From the NCBI RefSeq assembly GCF_009826895.1, contig NZ_WUMV01000001.1:310001-374000 (forward strand): 64,000 nt of DNA, written 5' to 3'. The stretch comes from Stappia sediminis (GTDB lineage Bacteria; Pseudomonadota; Alphaproteobacteria; Rhizobiales; Stappiaceae). A model generated the notes under the pieces. That model had not been told where the DNA came from. It was given only the letters and a program-made list of their open reading frames with translations, and ran no database searches. How positions within the stretch are numbered: position 1 is the stretch's first letter; each line of letters opens with the position of its first letter. Both the position numbers and the translations under genes were made by a program. This document shows positions 28,825 through 37,530 of this stretch, piece after piece.

Positions 28825-29397
28825 TCACACGATGAAGAGGTGATACTTCGCGCCCTGATCCTCGGGCGTTGAAAAGGTACTAGGCCCCGACAGGCAGTAG
28901 CGCAGACAGTCGCCCGGGGTCAGTTCGTGGCCGACACCCTCGACGGTGACGTCCAGCCGGCCCTCGATCAGCAGGAGATGATGCTCCAGGCCGGGACGCG
29001 GCGGCGCGTCATACTCGATCACCACGCCAGCAGGCAGCGTGCACGCCAGAAGTTCGCCGGCTAGCGAGGCGGCGGGCGGGGAAACGCTTAACCTCGCAAA
29101 ACCCGTTTCCGGGTCGGACCAGAAGGGCTGGGCATCGCGGCGCACCAGCGCTTCGAAGCCGTCTTCCACCATGCGGATCAGCCGGGACATCGGCAGCTGG
29201 TAGGCCGCGCAAAGCCTGCCCAGCACGTTGGCGGTCGCGCTGACTTCGGCGTTTTCAAGCCGCGAAAGAGTTGCGCGGCTGACCTTGGCGCGTTTTGCAA
29301 GCTCATCGAGAGACCAGCCCCGCTCGCCGCGCAGCACCTTGAGGCGTTCCGCTATACGCTGGTCGATCGTTGAATTTTCGTGTTGTTGTTGTCCCAT
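28825..29397 (-). CDS. XRE family regulator with C-terminal cupin domain
   Basis: A 190-residue regulator. Residues about 10-65 are a Cro/C1-type helix-turn-helix (RIAERLKVLRGERGWSLDELAKRAKVSRATLSRLENAEVS is its core, read in pieces). The C-terminal part is a cupin sensor (PRPGLEHHLLLIEGRLDVTVEG and LTPGDCLRYCLSGPSTF). Such proteins respond to small metabolites. ATG 29397 is preferred because a 15-base inverted repeat lies four bases upstream, at 29401-29415, as expected for autoregulation. It leads the operon with the GNAT gene. Confidence 0.88.
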   Translation of the reverse strand: MGQQQHENSTIDQRIAERLKVLRGERGWSLDELAKRAKVSRATLSRLENAEVSATANVLGRLCAAYQLPMSRLIRMVEDGFEALVRRDAQPFWSDPETGFARLSVSPPAASLAGELLACTLPAGVVIEYDAPPRPGLEHHLLLIEGRLDVTVEGVGHELTPGDCLRYCLSGPSTFSTPEDQGAKYHLFIV

Positions 29398-29400
29398 ATA

Positions 29401-29415
29401 CGGGAAAATATCCCG
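29401..29415. promoter_or_regulatory. Inverted repeat immediately upstream of the XRE-cupin gene
   Basis: CGGGAAAATATCCCG has perfect 5-base arms around five A/T bases. It lies between the start codon and the promoter region of the regulator gene and is a good candidate for its own operator. Confidence 0.55.
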
Positions 29416-29696
29416 AATATGAAATTGAATCAATCGAACTTGTCTAAAATGGGGCGCCGATCGCCCGATTGACTGATTATCGAGACGTTTCTGGCCAAAA
29501 ACAAAGGAAATTTCCCGCGTCCAGAAGTTGCATCAAAACAAAAGAAGTATGATATCGCGTAATTTTGTGGCTGATGCGCAACGCCCGAAAAGGAATTGTC
29601 CCCTCGAGGCCCCATAAACCTCGATTTTACTTTTGTGCCCGAATCTCGGCCTGAGGCGAGTCTACCTCGCTCCTGTCGAACTCGGGGAGAAAATCA

Positions 29697-30350
29697 ATGT
29701 ACTTTCCTGCAAGGTTCGGCCGCCTCGCAGCGGCTGCTGCGGCGTTTTATGTGTTTTGCGTTCTGACGCCCCAGGAAATCAACCCTTTCGTGTCGCCGGC
29801 ACAGGCAGTGCAGGCGCTCAAGATTCAGAAATCGGCCAAGGCGCCGAAAGGCTTCGCGGCAGTATGCGGACGCTACCGCTGGGCCTGCTCCAGCAGGGGC
29901 GGGAAGGTCAGCGATTCCAGAAAGCTTCAGCTTGCGCGCAAGATCAATTCGAGCGTCAATCGCAGCGTGCGCTCCGCGACGGATGCGGCACTCTACGGAC
30001 GCGAGGAATTCTGGACCTTGCCGCGCAAGGGCCGGGGCGATTGCGAGGATTACTCGCTTCTCAAGATGAAGCAGCTGATCGAAGCGGGTGTCCCGGCTCG
30101 TGACCTGATGCTCGCCACGGTCCTGACCGGCAGTGCGCAGCATCATGTCGTGCTGGTCCTGCGCACGGGTGAGGGCGACTATTTCCTCGATAATCTCAGG
30201 GGATCGCTCAGGACCTGGGAGCGCTCGGGCTATACCGTGGTGAAGATGCAGAACCCGCGGCGCAAATCGTCCTGGGGGCTGGTTCTCAAAGGGCCGCTGG
30301 CGGCGAGCGCCGACACGAAAACCGGCTCGAGCGTGGCTGCCTTGCGCTGA
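29697..30350 (+). CDS. BTLCP-type transglutaminase-like cysteine peptidase (LapG-like)
   Basis: A 217-residue secreted protein. A signal sequence (LAAAAAAFYVFCVLT) is followed by the cysteine-peptidase domain of the DUF920/BTLCP family: catalytic Cys in KGRGDCEDYSLLKMKQL, His in SAQHHVVLVLRTG and Asp in YFLDNLRG, then the tail ERSGYTVVKMQNPRRKSSW. LapG, the best-known relative, clips surface adhesins to release biofilms. Two secreted glycine-rich proteins lie just downstream on the other strand; a relation to them is only inference. A degenerate copy of this gene's 3' end lies at 31506-31623. Confidence 0.87.
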   Translation: MYFPARFGRLAAAAAAFYVFCVLTPQEINPFVSPAQAVQALKIQKSAKAPKGFAAVCGRYRWACSSRGGKVSDSRKLQLARKINSSVNRSVRSATDAALYGREEFWTLPRKGRGDCEDYSLLKMKQLIEAGVPARDLMLATVLTGSAQHHVVLVLRTGEGDYFLDNLRGSLRTWERSGYTVVKMQNPRRKSSWGLVLKGPLAASADTKTGSSVAALR

Positions 30351-30392
30351 TTGCGCATAAGCCGCAAGGCCGATTTTCCGGATAAAGCCAAA

Positions 30393-30421
30393 CGGGAGGC
30401 ATCCTGATCGGACGCCTCCCG
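30393..30421 (+). terminator. Terminator between the BTLCP and glycine-rich genes
   Basis: CGGGAGGC and GCCTCCCG form the stem, followed by AACGTTTT. The genes on either side converge, so it can act both ways. A related hairpin occurs at 31664-31692 in the duplicated unit. Confidence 0.75.
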
Positions 30422-30476
30422 AACGTTTTCCTAAATCCGGCCCCGGGCATATGTGCCCGAGGGCGCGAAAGGGATG

Positions 30477-31217
30477 CTATTTCTTGCCGGCCACACCGCC
30501 TCGACCATGGCCGCCGCCCTTTCCGGTGTTGCCGTCGTCGGCCGAGTGACCGCCCTTGCCGGGGTCCTCGCCAGCGTTGCCTACGGGCGAGTCGTTGCCG
30601 GGATTGCCAGCAGCGCCGGAACCACCGTTGCCGCCGCCGCCGGAGCCACCGTTGCCGCCGCCGCCGCCGGAACCACCGTTGCCGCCGCCGCCGCCGGAAC
30701 CACCGTTGCCGCCGCCGCCGGAACCACCGTTGCCGCCGCCGCCGGAACCACCGTTGCCGCTGCCGCCGGAACCACCGTTGCCGCCGCCGCCGGAGCCGCC
30801 ATTGCCGCCGCCGCCGGAGCCGCTGTCGCCAGAGCCTCCGCCAGTGTTGTTGGAGACAACGCGTCCGTTTATATTTCGCGATTCATTTTCGTCTGCCAAC
30901 GGCAGGTTACTGATCGCAGCGGTCGCGAAATCGGTGCAGATTTCTGCGTTTTCCGCAGTCAGCCGGAAGAAGCCGAAGTTATTGAAGCATTCCATCGGCA
31001 CGCCATAGCGATTGGCGCTCATCCGCTGAAAGATTGTCTGCGCATCGGCGCTTGGCAAACCTGCGAGCGAGGCCAATACGAAGGTCAGGCTGGCAGCCGA
31101 TGCCAGCAGCACTGTCTTGCGCACTGCTTTCCTGGCTGTAAACTTCCGACCGCCGGTTTCTTTAGTTCTCAGGGCTTTTCGTGAACCCTCGAGGGAATTC
31201 GAACCTACGCGATACAT
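30477..31217 (-). CDS. Secreted glycine-rich protein, copy A
   Basis: A 246-residue protein. A basic N-terminal region of about 33 residues precedes a signal peptide (TVLLASAASLTFVLASLAG, cleavage near ADA-QT). A conserved head follows (FQRMSANRYGVPMECFNNF, then FRLTAENAEICTDFATAA and NGRVVSNNTGG). About 90 residues of Gly/Asn/Ser repeats (GGGGNGGS units) come next, ending in a Gly-rich basic tail. Copy B at 31739-32566 shares signal, head and upstream region. I recognise no named family. It is probably a surface or envelope protein. The glycine tract comes from 24-base DNA repeats that can change length. Confidence 0.75.
   Translation of the reverse strand: MYRVGSNSLEGSRKALRTKETGGRKFTARKAVRKTVLLASAASLTFVLASLAGLPSADAQTIFQRMSANRYGVPMECFNNFGFFRLTAENAEICTDFATAAISNLPLADENESRNINGRVVSNNTGGGSGDSGSGGGGNGGSGGGGNGGSGGSGNGGSGGGGNGGSGGGGNGGSGGGGGNGGSGGGGGNGGSGGGGNGGSGAAGNPGNDSPVGNAGEDPGKGGHSADDGNTGKGGGHGRGGVAGKK
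30619..30836. repeat. 24-base tandem repeats inside glycine-rich copy A
   Basis: About eight near-identical units of 24 bases (two of 27), each reading on the plus strand ACCGTTGCCGCCGCCGCCGG and similar. Because units are multiples of three, gain or loss keeps the frame and would change protein length. The CG-rich repeats also create long false proline-rich frames on the plus strand. Confidence 0.85.
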
Positions 31218-31505
31218 TGAACTACGCCTTCCCAATTACTCGTTACCATCATGCCTCTTGGGAACGTTCCTGAGAGGTTATGGGTTATTTACAAATTATC
31301 AACCAATGTATTCGTTGTAAATTCTCATAAATATTTAAATATATTTAAGGTAAACTTCAAAGGCGGCGGTACTTTCGGCGGCGAAACTGAAGTCCGCTTG
31401 GTGATTGCGTCCTCTATGCCAAAAGGACGTGCCAAAGCGTGCGATTCAAAGATCTATTCGATTTCAGGTTTCATTAACCAAGAACTAAACTTTTGATCGC
31501 GCCGG

Positions 31506-31623
31506 GTGCGCTCGGGCTAACCCGTGGTGAAGATGCGGAATCCGCGGTGCAGATCGTCCTGGAGTGATTGTTGAGCGTGGCGCGATCAAATGGGACGCCT
31601 CAAGCGTGGCTGCCTTGGGCTGA
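31506..31623 (+). pseudogene. Degenerate remnant of the BTLCP gene 3' end
   Basis: This 118-base stretch aligns with 30229-30350, the last codons of the BTLCP gene, including matches such as GCGCTCGGGCT, CCGTGGTGAAGATGC, ATCGTCCTGG and AGCGTGGCTGCCTTG, and ends at the matching stop codon. It has small indels and in-frame stops, so it is not translated. It shows that the glycine-rich gene was duplicated together with the end of its neighbour. Confidence 0.85.
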
Positions 31624-31663
31624 TTGCACATATGCCAAATGGCCGATTTTCCGGGCAGACGAA

Positions 31664-31692
31664 CGGAAGGCGCCCGAACCGGACGCCTTCCG
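31664..31692. terminator. Terminator downstream of glycine-rich copy B
   Basis: CGGAAGGCG and CGCCTTCCG form the stem with a T-rich run following. It is the counterpart, in the duplicated unit, of the hairpin at 30393-30421. Confidence 0.7.
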
Positions 31693-31738
31693 CAAATTTT
31701 CAGCTGATATTTCGGCATCTGTTTGAGGGTAGGCGGCT

Positions 31739-32566
31739 CTAGTTTCCGCCAGTCCCGCCGGCGCCTCCGCCGGCACCGCCGCCCGCGCCTGAGCCCGTGC
31801 CGCCCGCTCCGCCGGAACTGCCGCCGCTGCCGCCGTTGCCGCCAGCGCCGCCGCCCGAAGTGCCGCCGCTGCCGGACCCGCCGGTGCTGCCGCCGCCCGA
31901 ACCGCCGGTCGATCCGCCACCCGAACCGGTGCCGGTTCCTCCGCCCGTCCCGGCACCGCCGCCGCCATCACCGCCGCCCGTGCCGCTGCCGCTGCCGCCG
32001 GAGCCGCTGCCCCCGGAGCCGCTTCCGCTGCCGCCGCCGGAGCCTGAGCCCGATCCGCCGCCGGAACCGGAGCCGGAACCACCGCCGCCGGTACCCCCGC
32101 CACCGCCGCCGGTGCTTCCGCCGCCGCCGCCGTTGTCGCCGCCCCCGGAGCCCCCGTTGTTGCCGCCTGAACCCCCGCTGGAGCCCCCGCCAGTGTTGTT
32201 GGAAACGACGCGTCCGTTTACATCCCGCGATTCATTTTCTTCCGCCAGCGGCAGGGGGGTGGTGGCCGCTGTTGCGAAATCGGTGCAGATTTCCGCGTTT
32301 TCCGCCGTAAGTTTGAAGAAGCCGAAGCTGTTGAAGCACTCAGCCGGCACACCATAACGCTTGGCACTCATGCGCTGGAACATGTTCTGAGCTTCCGCGC
32401 TCGGCAGGCCGGCAAAGGCCGTCAGCGCAAATGTGAAGCCGGCCGCAGTAGCAAGCAGTAGTGTTTTGCGCAAGGTTGTCTTGGCTGAGGGCTTCGGGCC
32501 GTCAACCTTTTGATTTTCCAGGATATTTCGAGGAGATTCAAGGGTATTCGATCTTACGCGATACAT
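31739..32566 (-). CDS. Secreted glycine-rich protein, copy B
   Basis: A 275-residue paralogue of copy A. It starts MYRVRSNTLE like copy A (MYRVGSNSLE), then has a signal peptide (LLLATAAGFTFALTAFAG, cleavage near AEA-QN) and the same head (FQRMSAKRYGVPAECFNSF, FKLTAENAEICTDFATAA, NGRVVSNNTGG). The tail is longer and richer in Thr and Ser (GSGSGGGSG-type units). Conservation of the basic pre-signal region in both copies supports this start. The frame continues upstream to 33118 but without family signal. The promoter regions of A and B are also related, for instance TTATCAACCAAT and TATTTAAGGT. Confidence 0.75.
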   Translation of the reverse strand: MYRVRSNTLESPRNILENQKVDGPKPSAKTTLRKTLLLATAAGFTFALTAFAGLPSAEAQNMFQRMSAKRYGVPAECFNSFGFFKLTAENAEICTDFATAATTPLPLAEENESRDVNGRVVSNNTGGGSSGGSGGNNGGSGGGDNGGGGGSTGGGGGGTGGGGSGSGSGGGSGSGSGGGSGSGSGGSGSGGSGSGTGGGDGGGGAGTGGGTGTGSGGGSTGGSGGGSTGGSGSGGTSGGGAGGNGGSGGSSGGAGGTGSGAGGGAGGGAGGTGGN

Positions 32567-33392
32567 TGGACGACCCCTTCCCACATACTCATTACTAACG
32601 CTCCCCTTGCGATATGTGACGAAGGGGTGGTGGTGAATTAATAATCTATCAACCAATCTATTCTCTGTAAATTCGTATAAAGCTTTAAATTTATTTAAGG
32701 TGAATGCGAATCTTCGTGCTGGCTGCAGTGTTGAAATATCGCGCCGGTCGGTTTGAGTTAAACCGCAGTGGCAACCGACCTGGCAAAGACGCCTGATGCA
32801 AAGGCATTTTCGTGTTCGCGGAGCCGGCCTTGATCGTCGCACATCGACATTCATGACGTGAGGGTCACCGCCGCCGAATTGAAGCGTATCGCCACCGTAC
32901 CGCCCGGGGCGGAAATTGAGGGCCTGTTCGTTCATGGCGGCGACCTGCTGAACGATTTCGCAAGGGCAAGCTTCGGCGTTATTTCCAGTGCCGATTTCAA
33001 TGCGGCGGAGATCGCGCCGCCGAAGAACGTTCATTCCGAAATCGACGAGACCGCGCGCCGATGCCGGTGCGTCAGTATCGACATTTGCACGACATTCGCC
33101 TTGACTGGTAAGCCGCAACTATCGCTCAGCCCCGGTCTTTAAACTTGTTGACGGAAGGCGCAGAAAATAAGAAAATAAAAAGTAGAGGCGAAGTAAACGC
33201 TTCTTACAATCTAGCATAGCACTGATCTGGTGACGAAAGTTGCCGGTGGAAATCAATCGGATATAGAGCGGGCAGACAAAATCCAAACGTCTTCGCCCAT
33301 CTGATTGAACGGGCGGCGGGCCGTTTCCCGGGACGGCACCGCCGCCTATTATTTTGGGCTTTGGTTTGGCGAAGGGGGCGGTCCGGCGGCCG
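32567..33392. other. Intergenic region, duplicated promoter then no gene seen
   Basis: The first 150 bases are the counterpart of the region upstream of copy A and hold its promoter. From about 32720 to 33392 frames exist on both strands, but none has a good ribosome site, signal sequence or family resemblance. I see no gene there. Confidence 0.45.
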
Positions 33393-35942
33393 CTACGCGA
33401 GTTTTCCGAACGCTCTGGCGTGGAATTCCTCTGAAACATGCATCTTCAATTGCTGAGCCGTGGGCAGGCATTCCGCCGAGAATCTCTGCGTGGCATCCAG
33501 CGTGCTCATTCGGATGACGGCCTCCATCGAGCGAACCCCGTGGACGTAGCCTTGCTCATGGATGAATGCGGATGCGACGTTGTGGTCGATCTTGGCTTCT
33601 CCGTCTGTTTTCTGGCCAGCGAAAATATGCTTCGCCCTGATGTAGAGAAGGTCGCGCAGTACAATAGCGCGCTTCATGGCAAACCTGCGTGCGGCGGAGT
33701 TGGAGAACATCTGCGAAGATTCATAGGGTTTCTTGGGTGTGATCCCCTGCACGTCGATATGCGCCTGCAGTCTGCTCAAAAAGTCCGTTCCCTTCGTCGC
33801 GGGATCCTGTTCTGCCAGTTTCTTGAATTCGTCGAAGGAGTGTGTCGTCCCGCCGGCAAATACGAATATGGATTTTCCGATTGGGTGCGTCGTGTGACCC
33901 GAGGTGAACACACCGTCCTGGAGTGGGGCGAGAAAGCGTTTGAGCCAGAAAAGCTTTTCATCTCCGACCGTGCAGTCAAACTCGTCAAAAAAAAGGACTG
34001 GCACTTTGCCTTTCAGTCTCAAATCCCGCGCTTTCTGGAAGAACGGCGCAATGTCGTCCGGATTGTTCAACCCAGCAAGATTGCAATCGATGAAGCTGTT
34101 GTCGGTAAGCTCTTTGGCCCGACTTTGGAACGTTTCGAAAACGCTTTTGACCGTGAATCCCTTTCCGGCGCCGGGGGGACCGAAAACTGCCAATCCTATC
34201 GGAGTTTTCCCGCGACGGTCATCGGCAATATAGGAATTCGTAAGCCGCCGAATTGTTCTCAGGCTTTCGATTTCTCGACGCGAGATTGTCTTGATCTTCC
34301 CAATGTTGCAGATGGGCAAATTTATTTGTGTTTCTCCCCCGATCGACTCTCCGGATTTCCGTATCGCGACGGTTTTACCGTTCTCAACATACTGAATGAA
34401 AGGTTTGGCGGTTTGCGGGAAATCGCGCTCCAGTATGTCGAACAGCTCTTTTTCCGGATTCTCAAGCCACTCCTGATCCAGTGACAGGCATGTTAGTTCG
34501 TAGTTTTTCTGGTCTTTATTTAATCGCGCCTTGTCTTTGTCATTCATGGCACGGAGGTAGGGATTGTCGAATATGTCGGGTCTATGAGAGTTGGGCATTG
34601 AAGCTTCGGGCTTCCTGTCGCTCTCTTTGGCCTTGGCATTCGAGTTATCCTTGGCGGGAAGCGCAAAAACAGACTCGTGAAATGTCAGGTTCGTAATCTG
34701 TTCCTTGATATCCTTTCGCGTACCTATCTTTTCAAACATGTTTTCTTCGTTTACCGGGCTAAATCCGCATTGAAGAACACGTTGCTTTGCTATCAGCGAA
34801 TATGTGAGCAATATTTCTATTTCGCCGTTCTCAAAGGATAGACGTCCCTTGTCTTGCAATATGTGATAAATGTTAGCCGCCAAAGCGCTGGTAAAAATCG
34901 ATTGCGCGCCAGGCATGAAACCATCAAATCGTGTGCGGAATTCTCCTTCGCTACGGTTGATCGAGAAAAGCAGGACGGAGCGCTCGACGACTATCTGATC
35001 ATTTTTCCTGTTTATCTCGAAATAGGCTGTGGCGTCATAGTCGAAAGTCACGATTAGATGCTTCGGAAGGTATCGGATACGATTGCTTTCAATATGTCTG
35101 ATAATGTCTTTTGCCGATTGGCCCCAGGAGAGAGAACGAGTGATTGCAAGGTCTCTCCTGCGTAAATCCTGAGCGTCCATGATGAGTATCGTACGGCTCG
35201 AACAACATTCTAGAAGGTCCTCATAAAATGGAAACTCGTCGGGAGAACTGTTATTGGTTTCAGGAAATATTGTTTCGGGTTCATGCGTCTTGACTATCAC
35301 CCATGGTGCGATTCTTTCCTCAGATGCGGCTAGCTCTTCCTTTAGAGGTTCAATTCCGTTCCGCCTCAATTCCGTTCCGCAATCATTGAAAATTAGAAGC
35401 TTAGGATCCTTGTCCTTTTCGAATACCACTCTCGGAGAGTTTGGATTGACCTCACCGTTGCCTTCCGCCGGTGGCTCAAAAAGATGGCGTAAGAGATTAT
35501 TTTTCTTATGCCGGCTATTCGGCAAGGTGAACCCGGAGTTTCCGCTTTCGGTAATCCGATAGGATCCGTCTTTTCCTTTGTTCAGGCGATAGTGGAGGTT
35601 CAGGAAATCACGAAAATCATTGGGATCAGCAGCCAGTTTTTCGCGCTCCGCCTTCAGTCCCTTGAAATTCGTTTTCCATGGTTCCTCGCTTGCGAGAACT
35701 TGGTCGGTTTTGAAGCCTGATTTCCAGACTGTTAGCGCCATCGATATTCCGCGCTCGAGCAGATAAGCTCCGCCGAAATGGCGCGCGACAAACCGATTTG
35801 GGAAGCGATTTTCGAGCGCCGGATAGGGAAACGCCTCCTCGTCCGAACTACGTAAATACTCCCAATATTTTCCGGAATATTTGTCCGTAAATTCATATTC
35901 GTAGTTGTCTATAGCGATGTCGCCGTAAATGCGAATGGTCAT
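33393..35942 (-). CDS. Ribokinase-like region fused to an AAA ATPase, orphan
   Basis: An 849-residue protein. Residues 1-360 resemble a PfkB/ribokinase fold: IRIYGDIAIDNYEYE, ARHFGGAYLLERGI, KLLIFNDCGTELRR, WVIVKTHEPETIF, and a GFMPGAQSIFTSALAANIY segment placed like the GAGD catalytic motif but altered. A charged linker is followed by an AAA domain with Walker A GPPGAGKG (588-595), Walker B VPVLFFDEFD (647-656), a sensor-1-like FVFAGGTT, a possible Arg finger in FLSRLQAHID and a C-terminal HGVRSMEAVIRMS. The gene is visibly AT-richer than its neighbours and stands alone, which suggests acquisition. Function is unknown; defence or stress roles are only speculation. Confidence 0.8.
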   Translation of the reverse strand: MTIRIYGDIAIDNYEYEFTDKYSGKYWEYLRSSDEEAFPYPALENRFPNRFVARHFGGAYLLERGISMALTVWKSGFKTDQVLASEEPWKTNFKGLKAEREKLAADPNDFRDFLNLHYRLNKGKDGSYRITESGNSGFTLPNSRHKKNNLLRHLFEPPAEGNGEVNPNSPRVVFEKDKDPKLLIFNDCGTELRRNGIEPLKEELAASEERIAPWVIVKTHEPETIFPETNNSSPDEFPFYEDLLECCSSRTILIMDAQDLRRRDLAITRSLSWGQSAKDIIRHIESNRIRYLPKHLIVTFDYDATAYFEINRKNDQIVVERSVLLFSINRSEGEFRTRFDGFMPGAQSIFTSALAANIYHILQDKGRLSFENGEIEILLTYSLIAKQRVLQCGFSPVNEENMFEKIGTRKDIKEQITNLTFHESVFALPAKDNSNAKAKESDRKPEASMPNSHRPDIFDNPYLRAMNDKDKARLNKDQKNYELTCLSLDQEWLENPEKELFDILERDFPQTAKPFIQYVENGKTVAIRKSGESIGGETQINLPICNIGKIKTISRREIESLRTIRRLTNSYIADDRRGKTPIGLAVFGPPGAGKGFTVKSVFETFQSRAKELTDNSFIDCNLAGLNNPDDIAPFFQKARDLRLKGKVPVLFFDEFDCTVGDEKLFWLKRFLAPLQDGVFTSGHTTHPIGKSIFVFAGGTTHSFDEFKKLAEQDPATKGTDFLSRLQAHIDVQGITPKKPYESSQMFSNSAARRFAMKRAIVLRDLLYIRAKHIFAGQKTDGEAKIDHNVASAFIHEQGYVHGVRSMEAVIRMSTLDATQRFSAECLPTAQQLKMHVSEEFHARAFGKLA

Positions 35943-36104
35943 GACAATAGGCCTTTCTAATATCAATAAAAAATATGTTATTAGAGGCATATAATATCAT
36001 CAAGAAATATTTGAATCAGTTTGATTGTGTGGGGCTTTTGCTTGCTTTGATGTTCGCTACGGCTGCGGCGCATTTGGCCTGGCAAGGCCGTTCCAAACGA
36101 AGGT

Positions 36105-36443
36105 TCATTTCTGCCCGATAACTTCCGCCCATTTCTGCGACCAGGCGCCGAGGGGAACAAGCATCGAGTAAAGCTCCTCTCCCATCGCGGTTGCCCGGTA
36201 TCCATTTTCCGAGCGTTCCACGAGGCCCGCCTCGCGGAGTTCCTTCAGCCGCTTGTTGAGAACGGTGGGCGATACCGAACCGCAGAGTTCCTGCAGGCCC
36301 CTGAAGGTGCTGGGCCCGTGTTTGTTGAGGGTCCAGAGAATGCCCATCGCCCACGTGCGCCCCAGAAGGTCGAAGACGGCCATGATCGGCTCGCCGGATT
36401 TCGAGCCGCGCACCGGTTGGCCGGGAAGGGGGATCGCGATCAT
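36105..36443 (-). CDS. HxlR family transcriptional regulator
   Basis: A 112-residue winged-helix regulator: MAVFDLLGRTWAMGILWTL, then FRGLQELCGSVSPTVLNKRLKELREAGLVER is the family core, and YSMLVPLGAWSQKWAEVI closes it. HxlR proteins are often triggered by thiols or aldehydes, but this one has only a single cysteine (ELCGS). GAGGAG precedes the ATG. It is divergent from a DMT exporter gene, and an inverted repeat lies between them. Confidence 0.88.
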   Translation of the reverse strand: MIAIPLPGQPVRGSKSGEPIMAVFDLLGRTWAMGILWTLNKHGPSTFRGLQELCGSVSPTVLNKRLKELREAGLVERSENGYRATAMGEELYSMLVPLGAWSQKWAEVIGQK

Positions 36444-36453
36444 GTTACTCCTC

Positions 36454-36474
36454 TTGCTACATTATACGTAGCAA
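36454..36474. promoter_or_regulatory. Operator candidate between HxlR and DMT exporter genes
   Basis: TTGCTACATTATACGTAGCAA has perfect 7-base arms around seven bases. A related half-length palindrome TTGCTACGCAA follows 26 bases on. This spacing in a divergent regulator-exporter gap is what one expects for HxlR binding sites. Confidence 0.65.
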
Positions 36475-36537
36475 TGCCTGGTTCATTCGTGTATCCGTTT
36501 GCTACGCAATTGATAGCATCGACGGGACGATCCGCAA

Positions 36538-37428
36538 ATGGCGATCCTCGCACTTTCCGCAGCACTTGGCGCTTCCTTCACGTGGGCGGCGGCGGGCCTC
36601 ATTTCTCATGTGCCGGCCATGCGGCTTGGCTCGTTCGAGTTCACGCGGGTTCAGCTCATCAGCTCCTCGGCGATCCTCGCCGCGCTCGTCACCGCGGCGG
36701 GAGGCTGGGTGACGGTCGATTGGGGACACTGGTCGGGTTTTGCCGGAAGCATCCTGTTTGGCGTGCTCATCAGCAATCTGGCAATGGCGGCTTGCCTGCG
36801 GCGTGGCGGACCGAGGCGCACCCAGCTTCTGATGTCGATGAACGCACCGATTTCAGCAATCTTCGGCTATTGGCTGCTTGGAGAAACACTGACTCCCTCC
36901 GCCTTGCTTGGAGCCGGGTTCGCGCTTGCCGGACTTTGCCTGGCGATCCTTTTCGGGCGGTCGGACTCAAAGGAACTGGAGCCAGTGGAGGGTACGCTTG
37001 CCGGCGTGGTCATTTTCGGGCTCGTCGCGGCGGCATCCCATGCGGCGGGCCTGATTGCGCTCAAGCCCGTTCTGCTATCGGGAACCGATCCGCTTGCCGT
37101 CTCGGCCCTTCGCACCGGCGGGGGAGCCTTCGCGATTTCGCTGGTCGCGCTCTGGCCGGCAAAATCGTTCGAGCCCCTTATGAAGCCCGATGCAAGGCTT
37201 GTCGCCTGGACCATCCTGCCCGGCGTCATGGGCTATGTGGTCGCCGTCAGCCTGCTTCTCTATGCGCTGGCGAACTTCAATACCGGGATCGCGGCTGTGC
37301 TTGGTTCTCTTTCGCCCGTGCTGATCCTGCCGATGATCTGGCTGACCAAAGGTGCGATGCCACGTCCGCAGGCCTGGGCGGGCGCTTTGCTCGTGGTTTG
37401 CGGGATCGCGCTGATCATTTTCGGATAA
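36538..37428 (+). CDS. DMT/EamA family transporter
   Basis: A 296-residue membrane protein with ten predicted helices in two EamA repeats, the first from ILALSAALGASFTWAAAGLISH, the second from LAGVVIFGLVAAASHAAGLIALKPVLL. LLMSMNAPISAIFGYWLLGETLTP and VLGSLSPVLILPMIWLTKG are typical repeat ends. Such proteins export metabolites or drugs. The divergent HxlR gene probably controls it. The start lies 95 bases from the HxlR start. Confidence 0.9.
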   Translation: MAILALSAALGASFTWAAAGLISHVPAMRLGSFEFTRVQLISSSAILAALVTAAGGWVTVDWGHWSGFAGSILFGVLISNLAMAACLRRGGPRRTQLLMSMNAPISAIFGYWLLGETLTPSALLGAGFALAGLCLAILFGRSDSKELEPVEGTLAGVVIFGLVAAASHAAGLIALKPVLLSGTDPLAVSALRTGGGAFAISLVALWPAKSFEPLMKPDARLVAWTILPGVMGYVVAVSLLLYALANFNTGIAAVLGSLSPVLILPMIWLTKGAMPRPQAWAGALLVVCGIALIIFG

Positions 37429-37530
37429 CGGCAAGAAACCTTCCGCACCGCAGTAGAACTACGAGGTGCTGAAATGCTGCTGTGCGCGGTAGTCTTTTGC
37501 CATGTTCATGGAAGAGCGGAACGCGGGCAG

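Noticed and set aside
30556-31008. Long proline-rich frame on the plus strand, and a similar one at 31797-32357
   Set aside because: They are the complement of the GGC-rich repeats in the two glycine-rich genes. They have no ribosome site or signal peptide, and the head region on the minus strand is clearly the conserved coding one.
32858-33142. 94-codon plus-strand frame and the upstream part of the minus-strand frame to 33118
   Set aside because: No ribosome site, no recognisable domain, and the two frames cover each other. Neither can be preferred.
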